64,000 nucleotides of DNA from G965216905 sp965216905 (GTDB lineage Bacteria > Actinomycetota > Acidimicrobiia > Spongiisociales > ZC4RG35), in assembly GCA_965216905.1 (NCBI GenBank), contig OZ244213.1:1178001-1242000 (forward strand). The letters run 5' to 3'. Positions 34,249 to 43,007 of the stretch are shown piece after piece (position 1 is the first letter of the stretch; each line of letters opens with the position of its first letter). The position numbers and the translations under genes are program-made. Under the pieces are notes generated by a model. It had not been told where the DNA came from, ran no database searches, and saw only the letters and a program-made list of their open reading frames with translations.

Positions 34249-34877
34249 ACTCGGATCCAACCGCCGGCCTCGCCGTCGACGTGCCGGTCGACCAGCTCCG
34301 TCGGATGCGCGGCATGAACGCTGCCTATCACCGGCGCTTCTTCACCGACGTCTGGCTGACCGCCGGTTCCGTGCTGGCCCTCTTCGTCGCCGGAACCGCC
34401 CTATCGGACGTCCTCTTCCTCGCCATCCCGGTCGTGGCGCTGCTCGGGGCGAACCAGACGGCATTCGACGCCTCCTACCTGACGTTCTCGCGTCAGTACG
34501 CCGCCAGCATCGAGCGGGAACTCAACGACGCAATCGGGGCAGATGTCCTCGTCGCCCATCGACTCGAGGCCGACTATCTCTACCCCCTCGGGGTGCGGAA
34601 GGTGGTGACCGTGCCAGTACGCGGCCCACTCACCTGGTTCGGTTTCATGACGTTCTTCTACACGGCGCTGGGTATCGCCGCCTTCGGTGTCGGTCTCGTC
34701 CTCGGAGTGCGGGCGCTGGGATGGGGGTGGGTTGCCGCCGCCTACCTGGTGGGCCTCGGCGGCCTGACCCTCTCGTCGCTGGCGACGGGAGGTTGGTGGT
34801 TCGTCGGCGGCGCCGGGGAACGCCGTCTCGAGGCCGTCCTCGACGGCTACCGAATCCCACCGGCTGCCGGGCGGTGA
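34245..34877 (+). CDS. Four-helix membrane protein coupled to whiB
   Basis: A 210-residue protein of unknown function. After a soluble start (VPVDQLRRMRGMNAAYHRRFF) there are two adjacent helices (about 27-66), a soluble middle part of about 60 residues (YAASIERELNDAIGADVLVAHRLEADYLYPLGVRK), and two more helices (about 130-180). The GTG at 34245 overlaps the whiB stop, so it should be made together with WhiB. No family is recognised. Confidence 0.7.
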   Translation: MNSDPTAGLAVDVPVDQLRRMRGMNAAYHRRFFTDVWLTAGSVLALFVAGTALSDVLFLAIPVVALLGANQTAFDASYLTFSRQYAASIERELNDAIGADVLVAHRLEADYLYPLGVRKVVTVPVRGPLTWFGFMTFFYTALGIAAFGVGLVLGVRALGWGWVAAAYLVGLGGLTLSSLATGGWWFVGGAGERRLEAVLDGYRIPPAAGR

Positions 34878-34923
34878 GGTGACCGCGCGGCCCGCGGCGA
34901 CCGCGTTCTGTCAGAATCCCGAC

Positions 34924-35895
34924 GTGATCGTCGACGCGGCCCTCTACATCGACGGCCGGCGGGACCCGAAACCCTTCTCGCTCGCCGGTGCCCGCTCGGC
35001 CGCGCGCCGGGACGGCACCTTCTGCTGGATCGGGCTGTATGAGCCCGATGAGTCGGAGTTCGAATCGGTCCGCTCTGCCTTCGACCTCCACGAGTTGGCG
35101 GTGGAAGATGCCATCCAAGCCCACCAGCGTCCCAAGCTGGAGCTCTACGACGACACCCTGTTCGTGGTTCTCAAGCCGGCCCGCTACCTCGACGCGGAGG
35201 AGACGGTCGATCTCGGCGAAATTCTCCTGTTCATCGACGACGACTTCGTCGTCGCGGTCCGCCACGGCGAAGCCAGCCAACTGATCACCGTCCGGTCGAC
35301 GCTGGAGACGCAACCGGAGGAGTTGCGGATCGGCTCGGGCGCGGTGCTCCTCGCCGTGGTGGAGCGAGTCGTCGACGACTACACCCAGGTGCTCCTCGGA
35401 CTCGAGAACGACATACGCGAACTCGAGAAGGAGGTGTTCTCGGAGACCTCCGGCGCTCCCACGGAGCGGATCTACAAGCTGAAGCGCGAAGTCGTGGAGT
35501 TCGCCCAGGCCACCAACCCGCTGCTCAGTCCCCTGGACCGATTGGCCAGGGGGCGGTTCGGAGCGATTCATCCCGACCTGCGGGAGTACTTTCGGGACAC
35601 CCACGACCAGCTCCAGCGCCAGGTGGACCAGATCTCGACCTTCAGCGATCTTCTCACCTCGATCCTCGACGCCAACCTCACCCAGGTGGGCGTTCGCCAG
35701 AACGAAGACATGCGGAGGATCTCGGCCTGGGTGGCGATGGCGGCGGCGCCCACGCTGCTCGCCGCGGTCTGGGGCATGAACTTCGACCGGATGCCAGAAC
35801 TCCAGTGGCGAATCGGATACCCGCTCGCCCTCGTGCTGATGCTCTCGATCAGCGGATTCCTCTACTCACGCTTCAAGCGGTCGGGCTGGCTCTGA
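34924..35895 (+). CDS. corA: CorA-family magnesium/divalent cation transporter
   Basis: A 323-residue CorA protein. The cytoplasmic funnel domain is followed by two C-terminal membrane helices with the pore motif GMNF between them and a basic tail (SRFKRSGWL). The GTG at 34924 (VIVDAALYIDGRRD) matches the usual actinobacterial start. CAGAAT six bases upstream supports it over the GTG at 34879. CorA forms a pentameric channel for Mg2+ or Co2+. A cobalt-capable carrier near a cobalamin regulator is noted but may be chance. Confidence 0.92.
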   Translation: MIVDAALYIDGRRDPKPFSLAGARSAARRDGTFCWIGLYEPDESEFESVRSAFDLHELAVEDAIQAHQRPKLELYDDTLFVVLKPARYLDAEETVDLGEILLFIDDDFVVAVRHGEASQLITVRSTLETQPEELRIGSGAVLLAVVERVVDDYTQVLLGLENDIRELEKEVFSETSGAPTERIYKLKREVVEFAQATNPLLSPLDRLARGRFGAIHPDLREYFRDTHDQLQRQVDQISTFSDLLTSILDANLTQVGVRQNEDMRRISAWVAMAAAPTLLAAVWGMNFDRMPELQWRIGYPLALVLMLSISGFLYSRFKRSGWL

Positions 35896-35949
35896 GTCGC
35901 TACTGCCGAGGATCCCGTCGGCGCCGACGCTCGCTCTACCATCGACGGC

Positions 35950-37221
35950 ATGCCAGCCACGGTCGTGCTCGGAGCGCAATGGGGTGACGAGGGCAAGGGA
36001 AGGGTCACCGACTACTTCGCCAGGTCCGCCGACTACGTGGTGCGGTATCAGGGAGGCAACAACGCCGGCCACACGATCATCGTCGGCGATCGGAAGTTCG
36101 CGCTGTCGATGATCCCCTCCGGCGTGATGTACCCGTCCTGTGTACCGGTGATCGCCTCGGGGTGCGTGATCGATCCAACCGTCCTCCTCGGCGAGGTCGA
36201 CATGCTCACCGACGAGGACATCGACCCGTCGGCGCTCCGGATCTCGTCGAACGCTCATCTGATCATGCCGTACCACCGCAAGCTCGACGCGGTGATGGAA
36301 CGCTATCTGGGACGAAACCGGATCGGCACGACCAAGAAGGGCATCGGGCCGGCCTATACCGACAAGTACTCCCGGCGCGGCATCCGCGTGCAGGACCTCT
36401 TCGACGAGAAGATCTTCCGAGACAAGGTCGAGGCGGCGCTGGACGACACGAACCGTGTTCTCACGCGGGTGTACAACCAGTTGCCGATGACCGGAGAACG
36501 GATCGCCGACGAGTACCTGGGCCACGCGGAACGCCTTCTGCCGTTCGTCGAGGACACCTCCTTACTGCTGTGGCGAGCACTCTCCGAGGGAGAGAGCGTG
36601 CTGTTCGAGGGCGCCCAGGGGACACTGCTCGACATCGATCACGGCACGTATCCGTTCGTCACGTCCTCGAACCCGACCGCCGGAGGGGCAGTGATCGGCT
36701 CGGGTATCGGTCCCAAAGCGATCGACCGAGTGGTGGGAGTTGCGAAGGCCTACATCTCCCGGGTGGGTACGGGACCGTTCCCCACCGAGCTCGCCGACGA
36801 GACCGGCGACCGCCTCATCGAGCTGGGGGGCGAGTACGGGACCGTGACCGGGCGACGCCGGCGGTGTGGTTGGCTCGACCTGGTGGCCCTCCGCTATGCG
36901 GTGCGGGTCAACTCCCTCACCGATCTCTTCCTGACCAAGCTCGACATCCTCTCGTCGTTCGACCGGATCGGGGTGGCGGTCGGGTATCGGACGAGTGACC
37001 AGTCCTTCGACGAGTTTCCTCGCCAGCAGCGGGTGTTGTACGACTGTGTGCCCGAGATCGAATACCTACCCGGGTGGCGGGAAGACATCTCCGACTGCCG
37101 AGACTTCGCCGAGCTGCCGGAGGCGGCTCGGGACTACGTCCACGCCGTCGAGGACGCGGCCGGTGTCCCCATTCCGTGGGTCTCGGTCGGTCCGGAGCGA
37201 CATCAACTCGTGTCTCGATGA
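35950..37221 (+). CDS. purA: Adenylosuccinate synthetase
   Basis: A 423-residue enzyme joining IMP and aspartate with GTP, the first committed step to AMP. GAQWGDEGKGRVTDYFA is the P-loop region, NNAGHTI the IMP site, GTTKKGIGPAY the conserved loop and GTVTGRRRRCGWLD the C-terminal substrate loop. TACCAT ends seven bases before the ATG, so a leaderless message is likely. It overlaps purD by four bases. Confidence 0.97.
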   Translation: MPATVVLGAQWGDEGKGRVTDYFARSADYVVRYQGGNNAGHTIIVGDRKFALSMIPSGVMYPSCVPVIASGCVIDPTVLLGEVDMLTDEDIDPSALRISSNAHLIMPYHRKLDAVMERYLGRNRIGTTKKGIGPAYTDKYSRRGIRVQDLFDEKIFRDKVEAALDDTNRVLTRVYNQLPMTGERIADEYLGHAERLLPFVEDTSLLLWRALSEGESVLFEGAQGTLLDIDHGTYPFVTSSNPTAGGAVIGSGIGPKAIDRVVGVAKAYISRVGTGPFPTELADETGDRLIELGGEYGTVTGRRRRCGWLDLVALRYAVRVNSLTDLFLTKLDILSSFDRIGVAVGYRTSDQSFDEFPRQQRVLYDCVPEIEYLPGWREDISDCRDFAELPEAARDYVHAVEDAAGVPIPWVSVGPERHQLVSR

Positions 37222-38471
37222 AGGTACTCCTGATCGGCTCCGGTGCCCGCGAGCATGCGCTCGGGTGGGCACTGCGACGGAGTACTCGCGTCACCGAGCT
37301 GTTGAGCCTCCCCGGCAATCCAGGTCTGGCCGCGCTCGGGAGCACCGTCGAGGGTGTGACGCCGACCGATGTGGGGGCGGTGGCTGCGGTCGCCCGAGTC
37401 CACGGCGTCGATCTCGTCGTCGTCGGCCCGGAGGCCCCATTGGCGGCCGGGATCGTCGACGCGCTCGACCGGCTCGGCATCCCGGCATTCGGACCAACCC
37501 GGCGCGCCGCCCGTTTGGAATCGTCGAAATCGGAGGCCAAGCGAGTCATGGAGGCGGCCGGCGTCCCGACACCGGGTGCCGCCACCTTCGACGAGGCGGC
37601 GGCGGCCCACTCCTACCTGGCGTCCCAACCCGGTCCGTACGTGGTCAAGGCCGACGGTCTCGCCGCCGGCAAGGGCGTCTTGGTCACCGCCGACCGCTCC
37701 GCCGCCGGCGCGTGGGTCGATCGATGTCTGGCGGGGGGCTTCGGTGAGGCGGGAACCCGGGTGGTGATCGAAGACTTCGCCGCCGGGCCCGAGTTGAGCG
37801 TCTTCGCCGTCTGTGACGGAACCGACGCGGTGGCCCTCGAGCCGGCCCGGGACTACAAGCGGCTCGGCGACGGCGACGCCGGACCCAACACCGGCGGGAT
37901 GGGCAGCTACTCCCCGGTCACCCTTCACCCGGGTCTGGTCGAGGACGTGCTCGACCGCGTCATCCGCCCGACCCTCGCTCAGATGGCCGCCGAGGGGACG
38001 CCCTACGTCGGGTTCCTCTACGCCGGGCTGATCCTCACCGACGGTGGACCGCAGGTGATCGAGTTCAACGCACGGCTCGGCGATCCGGAGACCCAGGTCG
38101 TCCTCCCTCGATTGCAGAGCGACCTGGTCGACCTGATCGAGGCCGGGCTGGGTGGCGAGGTGCGCTCCGTCGAGCCGGCCTGGACGGCGGACCACGTCGT
38201 CAACGTCGTGCTCGCCTCACCGGGATATCCCGAGGATGCCCACATCGGGCAACACCTCACCGGAAACCTGCGGTCGGCCGAACGTTCCCTCGTCTTTCAC
38301 GCCGGAACGGCCGAAGACGCCGCCGGCCGGCTGGTCACCGCCGGCGGTCGGGTCCTGAGCGTGGTGGGCCTCGGCGCAGATCTCGCGTCGGCCCGCGAGG
38401 TGGCGTACGACCGCGTCCGCGGCATCTCGTGGGCCGGAATGCAGTACCGGACCGACATCGCCGCGGGGTGA
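37218..38471 (+). CDS. purD: Phosphoribosylamine-glycine ligase (GAR synthetase)
   Basis: A 417-residue ATP-grasp enzyme making glycinamide ribonucleotide. IGSGAREHALGWAL is the N-terminal signature; YVVKADGLAAGKGV and EFNARLGDPETQVVLPRL are the ATP-grasp and metal-site marks. The ATG overlaps the purA stop (ATGA), which rules out the longer open frame. It ends 44 bp before a convergent gene. Confidence 0.97.
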   Translation: MKVLLIGSGAREHALGWALRRSTRVTELLSLPGNPGLAALGSTVEGVTPTDVGAVAAVARVHGVDLVVVGPEAPLAAGIVDALDRLGIPAFGPTRRAARLESSKSEAKRVMEAAGVPTPGAATFDEAAAAHSYLASQPGPYVVKADGLAAGKGVLVTADRSAAGAWVDRCLAGGFGEAGTRVVIEDFAAGPELSVFAVCDGTDAVALEPARDYKRLGDGDAGPNTGGMGSYSPVTLHPGLVEDVLDRVIRPTLAQMAAEGTPYVGFLYAGLILTDGGPQVIEFNARLGDPETQVVLPRLQSDLVDLIEAGLGGEVRSVEPAWTADHVVNVVLASPGYPEDAHIGQHLTGNLRSAERSLVFHAGTAEDAAGRLVTAGGRVLSVVGLGADLASAREVAYDRVRGISWAGMQYRTDIAAG

Positions 38472-38515
38472 TCGCCGAACGGAGTCCGATCCGGCCACGC
38501 AGCTGATCTCCGGAC

Positions 38516-38851
38516 TCACTCCTCCATCGGGATGTCCGGGATGGCCCGAACCTCGCTCGACCCGTACCGGCTCGACGGCAGCTTGGCGGCCCACTCCTTG
38601 GCTTGTTCGACGTCCTCCACATCGACGATGTAGTAGCCACCGAGCACCTCGCGGGTCTCGGCGAATGGCCCATCCGTGACCAAGGTCTCACCGTCGCGAA
38701 CGCGGACCGTCACTGCACTCGACACCTCGTCCAAGGGGTCGCCCGCCACCAGAACCCCCGCCTCCTGCAACTCCCGGGTGTAGTCGAACCACTCCTGCAT
38801 CTCGGAGTCGCCCCCCTCCGGCGGGGTATAGATCAACAGCATGTAGCGCAT
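38516..38851 (-). CDS. YCII/DGPF-domain protein
   Basis: A 111-residue single-domain protein: MRYMLLIYTPPE start, VRVRDGETLVTDGPFAETREVLGGYYIVDV with the DGPF motif, and DVEQAKEWAAKLP. The family adopts a ferredoxin-like dimer. Members are often encoded beside ECF sigma factors, but none is adjacent here. The biochemical role is unknown. Convergent with purD. Confidence 0.88.
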   Translation of the reverse strand: MRYMLLIYTPPEGGDSEMQEWFDYTRELQEAGVLVAGDPLDEVSSAVTVRVRDGETLVTDGPFAETREVLGGYYIVDVEDVEQAKEWAAKLPSSRYGSSEVRAIPDIPMEE

Positions 38852-38873
38852 CTGCTCTCCTTTCTCGTCTCTC

Positions 38874-40076
38874 TCACGACGAACCGGTTCGACCCACTTC
38901 GACAGCCAACGGCGCCGCCAAGGGGCCGACCGGCTCCACCACCACCGCGTCCAGTCGGAGCCACTCCGACAACAGCTTCAGCTCGGCGGCGAGCGCCGCC
39001 GCGACGTCGGCCACGTCGACGTTCGGCTCATGGTGCGAGGCCCGCACCAACAGCCGTCCAGCTCGGCGGTCCGCCTTCAGGTCCACCCGGGCCACCAGCC
39101 GGTCACCCCACAGGAATGGGAGCACGTAGTACCCGTACACCCGCTTGGCGGCCGGCACGTAGATCTCGATGCGGTACCGGAACCCGAAGATCCGCTCGGT
39201 CCGATCACGATGCCACACCAAGGGATCGAAAGGAGCCAGCAGCGCCCGGGCCTCCGCCTTTCGGGGCTGCACGGCCTCCCGGTGGATGAAGCCAGGTTCT
39301 CTCCAGCCCTCGACCTCTGCTCGAACGACGTCACCGCGCTCGACGAGACGAGGCATCAAACGTCGGGCGTCTTTGATCGGAAGCCGGTGGTAGTCGGCAA
39401 ACTCCCGCACCGTGCCCACACCGTGCGAGCGAGCGCCCAACGCCAAGAGCTCGACGATCGCCTCGTCCCGTGGGACGTCGGGCGCTTCGATCACCGACGG
39501 AGGATGGACCCGCTCGGCGAGGTCGTAGACGCGGGTGAAGCGGGGTCGATCCGCCACCGTGATCGAACCGCAGGCGAAGAGATGCTCCAGCGCGACCTTT
39601 CCCTTGCCGTAGCCCCACCATGGGCCGGTGCGGTGGCCGGGATCCTCCAGATCGGAGACGGTCACCGGCCCACGCCGCCGCACCTCGGCCAGCACTTGCT
39701 GGACGTACCCCGGATGCTCGGCTTCGAAGTCGTCCATCCGCCACCAGCTGCGACCCTCGATCATCCGATGACGGAGCAGCGGACGGTGCCGAACCGGGAG
39801 AACCGACGCCTCGTGCCCCCAGTACTCGAACATCTCCCCCGATCGCCACAGCCATCGGTCCAGGGCATCGGTCGGGTACGGGCCGAGTCGGGAGAAGAAA
39901 GGAAGGTAGTGCGCCCGTGCGACGACATTGACCGAATCGAGCTGGACGAGCGAGACATCATCGACGACCCGCCGAAAGTGCCGAACATCCACGCGCCCGG
40001 AAGGCCGGGGGCGAAGCAGCCCCTGGGCGGCGAGTGCCATCCGACGGGCGGAACGGGCAGAAACGGCGACGGCCAA
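38874..40076 (-). CDS. YcaQ/AlkX-type winged-helix DNA glycosylase-like protein
   Basis: A 400-residue HTH_42 protein. The N-terminal ARRMALAAQGLLRPRP, VQLDSVNVVARAHYLPFFSRLG (with the QxD site), GHEASVLPV and the C-terminal FDPLVWHRDRTERIFGFRYRIEIYVPAAKRVYGYYVLPFLWGD are characteristic. Relatives unhook DNA interstrand crosslinks and azinomycin adducts. The start appears to be TTG at 40076. TAGGGT lies ten bases upstream, and the family needs the residues before Met13. Confidence 0.88.
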   Translation of the reverse strand: MAVAVSARSARRMALAAQGLLRPRPSGRVDVRHFRRVVDDVSLVQLDSVNVVARAHYLPFFSRLGPYPTDALDRWLWRSGEMFEYWGHEASVLPVRHRPLLRHRMIEGRSWWRMDDFEAEHPGYVQQVLAEVRRRGPVTVSDLEDPGHRTGPWWGYGKGKVALEHLFACGSITVADRPRFTRVYDLAERVHPPSVIEAPDVPRDEAIVELLALGARSHGVGTVREFADYHRLPIKDARRLMPRLVERGDVVRAEVEGWREPGFIHREAVQPRKAEARALLAPFDPLVWHRDRTERIFGFRYRIEIYVPAAKRVYGYYVLPFLWGDRLVARVDLKADRRAGRLLVRASHHEPNVDVADVAAALAAELKLLSEWLRLDAVVVEPVGPLAAPLAVEVGRTGSS

Positions 40077-40127
40077 TGAGCGACCGACCCTAACCGCACC
40101 CCGCCGATCAGGCAGTGGTGGGCGTGA

Positions 40128-40712
40128 TCAGTTCTTCGGCGTGGAAGGCCGAGTCGCCTGCGGGGTGGTGGCCTGAGTCACCGACGTGGACGGCGTGCTC
40201 ACGACGGGGGGATCGTCCGACTGACCGGGTGGATCATCAGACTGCCCGGGGGGATCGTCCGGCTGACCCGGTGGATCATCAGACTGCCCTGGGGAGTCGT
40301 CGGACTGGCCCGGGGGCTCTTCCGGTGCATTCCCGCGCTCTTCGGCGATGTCCTGGCCGCGCGACCGCACCTCGTCGTACGCCTCGCCCAGGCCGCCGGC
40401 GGCCGACGGTGGCCTGGTGCCGTCGATGAGGTCCTGAAGCACCTCCTGGGCGGTCACGCTGGCCTCCCTGGCGCGAGTCGAGACGATCGAGTCGAGCGCC
40501 ATGATCGCCTTGGCGAGACCCGCATCGATGGTCACGTCGGAATCATGGTGATCGATCCGAGCCTGCGCGGCGACGGCCCCGGCTTCGACGCCCTGGATGG
40601 CCGCAGCCAGTTGCTGCGGGTCGACCGAGCTGGCGCCGGCCTGGCCGACCACCAGCAGCAGGGCGGCCGAGCCACCCAGCAGCGATCCAAAGAGACGCCG
40701 GATACTGAACAT
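40128..40712 (-). CDS. Secreted protein with PGQSDDP heptad repeats
   Basis: A 194-residue exported protein. The signal peptide is FGSLLGGSAALLLVVGQAGA with a likely cut before SSVDP. A helical domain of about 80 residues follows, rich in Ala and Asp. Five consecutive heptads close to PPGQSDD follow, and then a Thr/Ser/Pro-rich tail. The repeat resembles cell-wall-spanning linkers. No family is recognised. It is on the same strand as the lipoprotein gene 32 bp upstream. Confidence 0.7.
   Translation of the reverse strand: MFSIRRLFGSLLGGSAALLLVVGQAGASSVDPQQLAAAIQGVEAGAVAAQARIDHHDSDVTIDAGLAKAIMALDSIVSTRAREASVTAQEVLQDLIDGTRPPSAAGGLGEAYDEVRSRGQDIAEERGNAPEEPPGQSDDSPGQSDDPPGQPDDPPGQSDDPPGQSDDPPVVSTPSTSVTQATTPQATRPSTPKN
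40218..40325. repeat. 21-bp tandem repeat coding PPGQSDD
   Basis: Five 21-bp units in frame within the secreted protein gene encode near-identical heptads (PPGQSDD, SPGQSDD, PPGQPDD). Copies differ at wobble positions, so the array is not freshly duplicated. Coordinates are approximate. Confidence 0.75.
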
Positions 40713-40744
40713 ACGAAGGTCAAGTCTCCTGGTTGCGGGACGCG

Positions 40745-41191
40745 TTACAGGTCGAGTCGATCCCGGTACTCCGGGCAGATGATCTCGACTCCCGCCCCGA
40801 GGATCACACCCCCCAGCCGCAGCTCGTCCGTGGTCACGACCTGCATCGGGTCGCGGTCGGAGACCGCTCCCACGTAGGCGGTCATGACCTCCTCCACGGT
40901 GAGCCCCTGGCCGAGCAGGTCACAGAACAGCACTGCCGTGCCGATGACCCCTTCCGGGTCTTCCAGCGCCACCCCTTCCTGCCCCGTTCCCCGAGTGGCA
41001 TCGTCGACGGCGGCCAGGAAACTGGCCAGGAGCGGGATGTCGGCGGGCGCCATCACCTCGGGGACCGAAGACGTCGTCGAGTCGTGCACCTCCGTCGCCT
41101 CGGTCGGGGGCGGCACCAAGGTGCGGACCGGCGATACCGAGGCGCAGGCGGCCAGCAAGAACATCAGGACCAGTGGGAGCCCTCCACGCAC
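40745..41191 (-). CDS. Lipoprotein with DUF732-like C-terminal domain
   Basis: A 148-residue lipoprotein. The signal is GGLPLVLMFLLAAC with Cys16 as the lipid site, followed by a Pro/Thr-rich linker. The domain contains AVLFCDLLGQGLTVEEVMTAYV and LGAGVEIICPEYRDRL, two Cys and a layout like mycobacterial DUF732 proteins. The GTG start at 41191 is supported by TACCCT ending six bases upstream, so it looks leaderless. It is divergent from purB. Confidence 0.75.
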   Translation of the reverse strand: MRGGLPLVLMFLLAACASVSPVRTLVPPPTEATEVHDSTTSSVPEVMAPADIPLLASFLAAVDDATRGTGQEGVALEDPEGVIGTAVLFCDLLGQGLTVEEVMTAYVGAVSDRDPMQVVTTDELRLGGVILGAGVEIICPEYRDRLDL

Positions 41192-41252
41192 CCGGACAGG
41201 GTATCGCCGGCCACACCGATTGCACCTGTTCGGCCTGCAAGAATCTCCGGGC

Positions 41253-42548
41253 GTGATACCTCGCTACACCCTGCCCGACATGGCCGCGATCTGGTCGGAC
41301 CAGCACCGCCTCGAGCTTTGGCAACGAGTCGAAGGGCTCGCCCTGGAAGGGTGGGAGGCGCTGAACATGGTGCCGGCCGGGGTCGGCCGGGCGGTCCTCG
41401 ACGCCACCACTCCGACACCAGCGCAGGTCCGGGCCAGGGAAGAGGTCACCAACCACGACCTGGCTGCATTCGTCGACGTGCTCGCCGACGCAGTCCCGCA
41501 CGGCTCCGAGTGGGTCCACTTCGGTCTCACCTCCTCCGATGTGCTCGACACGGCCGGCGGCGTCATGCTGGTGGAGGCGGCCGATCTCCTCCTCTCCGAC
41601 GTGCGCCACCTGTTCGACGCAGTGAAGTCCAGGGCCCTCCAACACCGGGGAACGGCCATGATCGGCCGGACCCATGGAATCTGGGCAGAACCGACCAGCT
41701 TCGGTCTGAAGCTGGCCACCTGGGCATTCGAAGCGGCGAGAGGTCACGCCCGGCTCGCCGCCGCCCGGCAGCGAGTCGCGGTCGGAAAGATCAGCGGCGC
41801 CGTGGGGACCTACGCCCACTGTCCGCCGTCGATCGAGCGGCACGTGTGCACCGCGCTCGGCCTGGAACCGGAGCCGGCCTCCACTCAAATCGTCCAACGC
41901 GACCGACACGCCGAGTTCCTCGCGGTGCTGGCCCTCATCGGAGCCTCGGTCGAGCGATTCGCAACCGAGATCCGCCATCTGCAGCGGAGCGAGGTGGGCG
42001 AGGCGCGCGAGGCGTTCCGTCCGGGGCAGAAGGGCTCGTCGGCCATGCCCCACAAACGGAACCCCATCGTCTCCGAGCGCATGACCGGCATGGCCCGGCT
42101 CCTGCGCGGGTATGCCGTCACCGGACTCGAGAACGTGGCGTTGTGGCACGAACGTGACATCAGCCATTCATCGGCGGAGCGGGTGGTCCTCCCCGACGCC
42201 TGTCTCACCCTCCACTACATGCTGGTCACCTTCACTCGACTGGTGGAGCACCTGGTGGTCGATGCCGACCGCATGGCCGAGAACCTCACCGCCACCAACG
42301 GCCTCATCGCCTCCCAGGCCGTCCTGCTGGAGCTGGTCGGGGATGGCATGAGCCGTGACGACGCCTACCGGGTCGTCCAGCGCAACGCGTTGCGCTCCTG
42401 GGACGAGGGCAGCCCGCTCCTCGAGCTGCTCGACGCCGACCCGGAAGTCTCACTCTCTCGCGAAGCCCTGTCCGATCTGTTGGCTCCGGCTCGGTTCCTC
42501 CGGGAGACCGGAGTGGTCTTCCAGAGACTGGCGGAACTGGAGATCTGA
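41253..42548 (+). CDS. purB: Adenylosuccinate lyase
   Basis: A 431-residue enzyme acting twice in purine synthesis, on SAICAR and on adenylosuccinate. The signature GQKGSSAMPHKRNPIVSE is present, with GRTHGIWAEPTSFGLKLATW giving the catalytic His. The GTG at 41253 (VIPRYTLPDMAAIW) is the usual start; the longer open frame would run through the divergent lipoprotein gene. It leads into the thioesterase gene after three bases. Confidence 0.97.
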   Translation: MIPRYTLPDMAAIWSDQHRLELWQRVEGLALEGWEALNMVPAGVGRAVLDATTPTPAQVRAREEVTNHDLAAFVDVLADAVPHGSEWVHFGLTSSDVLDTAGGVMLVEAADLLLSDVRHLFDAVKSRALQHRGTAMIGRTHGIWAEPTSFGLKLATWAFEAARGHARLAAARQRVAVGKISGAVGTYAHCPPSIERHVCTALGLEPEPASTQIVQRDRHAEFLAVLALIGASVERFATEIRHLQRSEVGEAREAFRPGQKGSSAMPHKRNPIVSERMTGMARLLRGYAVTGLENVALWHERDISHSSAERVVLPDACLTLHYMLVTFTRLVEHLVVDADRMAENLTATNGLIASQAVLLELVGDGMSRDDAYRVVQRNALRSWDEGSPLLELLDADPEVSLSREALSDLLAPARFLRETGVVFQRLAELEI

Positions 42549-42551
42549 ACG

Positions 42552-42950
42552 ATGAGCGGAAGTCCGGACATCGACCCCACCCGGCTGGGCGAACTCCTCG
42601 AAGCAGACCGGTACGCCCGGCATCTGGGTATCCGCCTCGTGGACGATGCGAGCGTCACCGTCGAGATGACCATCACCAAAATCCACCTGAACTTCCTCGG
42701 AGGCCTGCACGGCGGTGCCTTGTTCTCGCTGGCCGACTGCGCACTCTCGCTGGCTTCGAACCACGACTCGACGGCGGTCGCCATCGACACCCACCTCGCC
42801 CTCACCGGCCAGGCCGAGGTGGGCGAGACGATCTCGGCCCGGGCGGAGGAGATTCACCGCGGCAGACGCACCGGGACGTACCGCATCACCGTTCGTCGCC
42901 AGGACGAGCGCGTGATCGGCATCTTCACCGGAACCGTCCTTCTCGTGTGA
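42552..42950 (+). CDS. PaaI-type hotdog thioesterase
   Basis: A 132-residue hotdog protein. NFLGGLHGGALFSLADCALSLASN holds the helix with the catalytic acid (ADCA), as in PaaI-like thioesterases. It would hydrolyse acyl- or phenylacetyl-CoA esters. It sits three bases after purB inside the purine cluster, probably by co-transcription rather than shared function. Confidence 0.88.
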   Translation: MSGSPDIDPTRLGELLEADRYARHLGIRLVDDASVTVEMTITKIHLNFLGGLHGGALFSLADCALSLASNHDSTAVAIDTHLALTGQAEVGETISARAEEIHRGRRTGTYRITVRRQDERVIGIFTGTVLLV

Positions 42951-43007
42951 TGCGTCGGGGTCCGGCCGTCACGGCGGCACCGGTGGCGGCGCTACGCTGC
43001 CGTCTCG

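Noticed and set aside
40077..40127. Search for an ATG start for the YcaQ-like gene
   Set aside because: No in-frame ATG or GTG lies upstream before a stop that would suit the family N-terminus; the TTG at 40076 was kept instead.
40218..40325. Repeat array considered as CRISPR
   Set aside because: The 21-bp units are head to tail without spacers and keep a coding frame for a heptad repeat; no cas genes are present.
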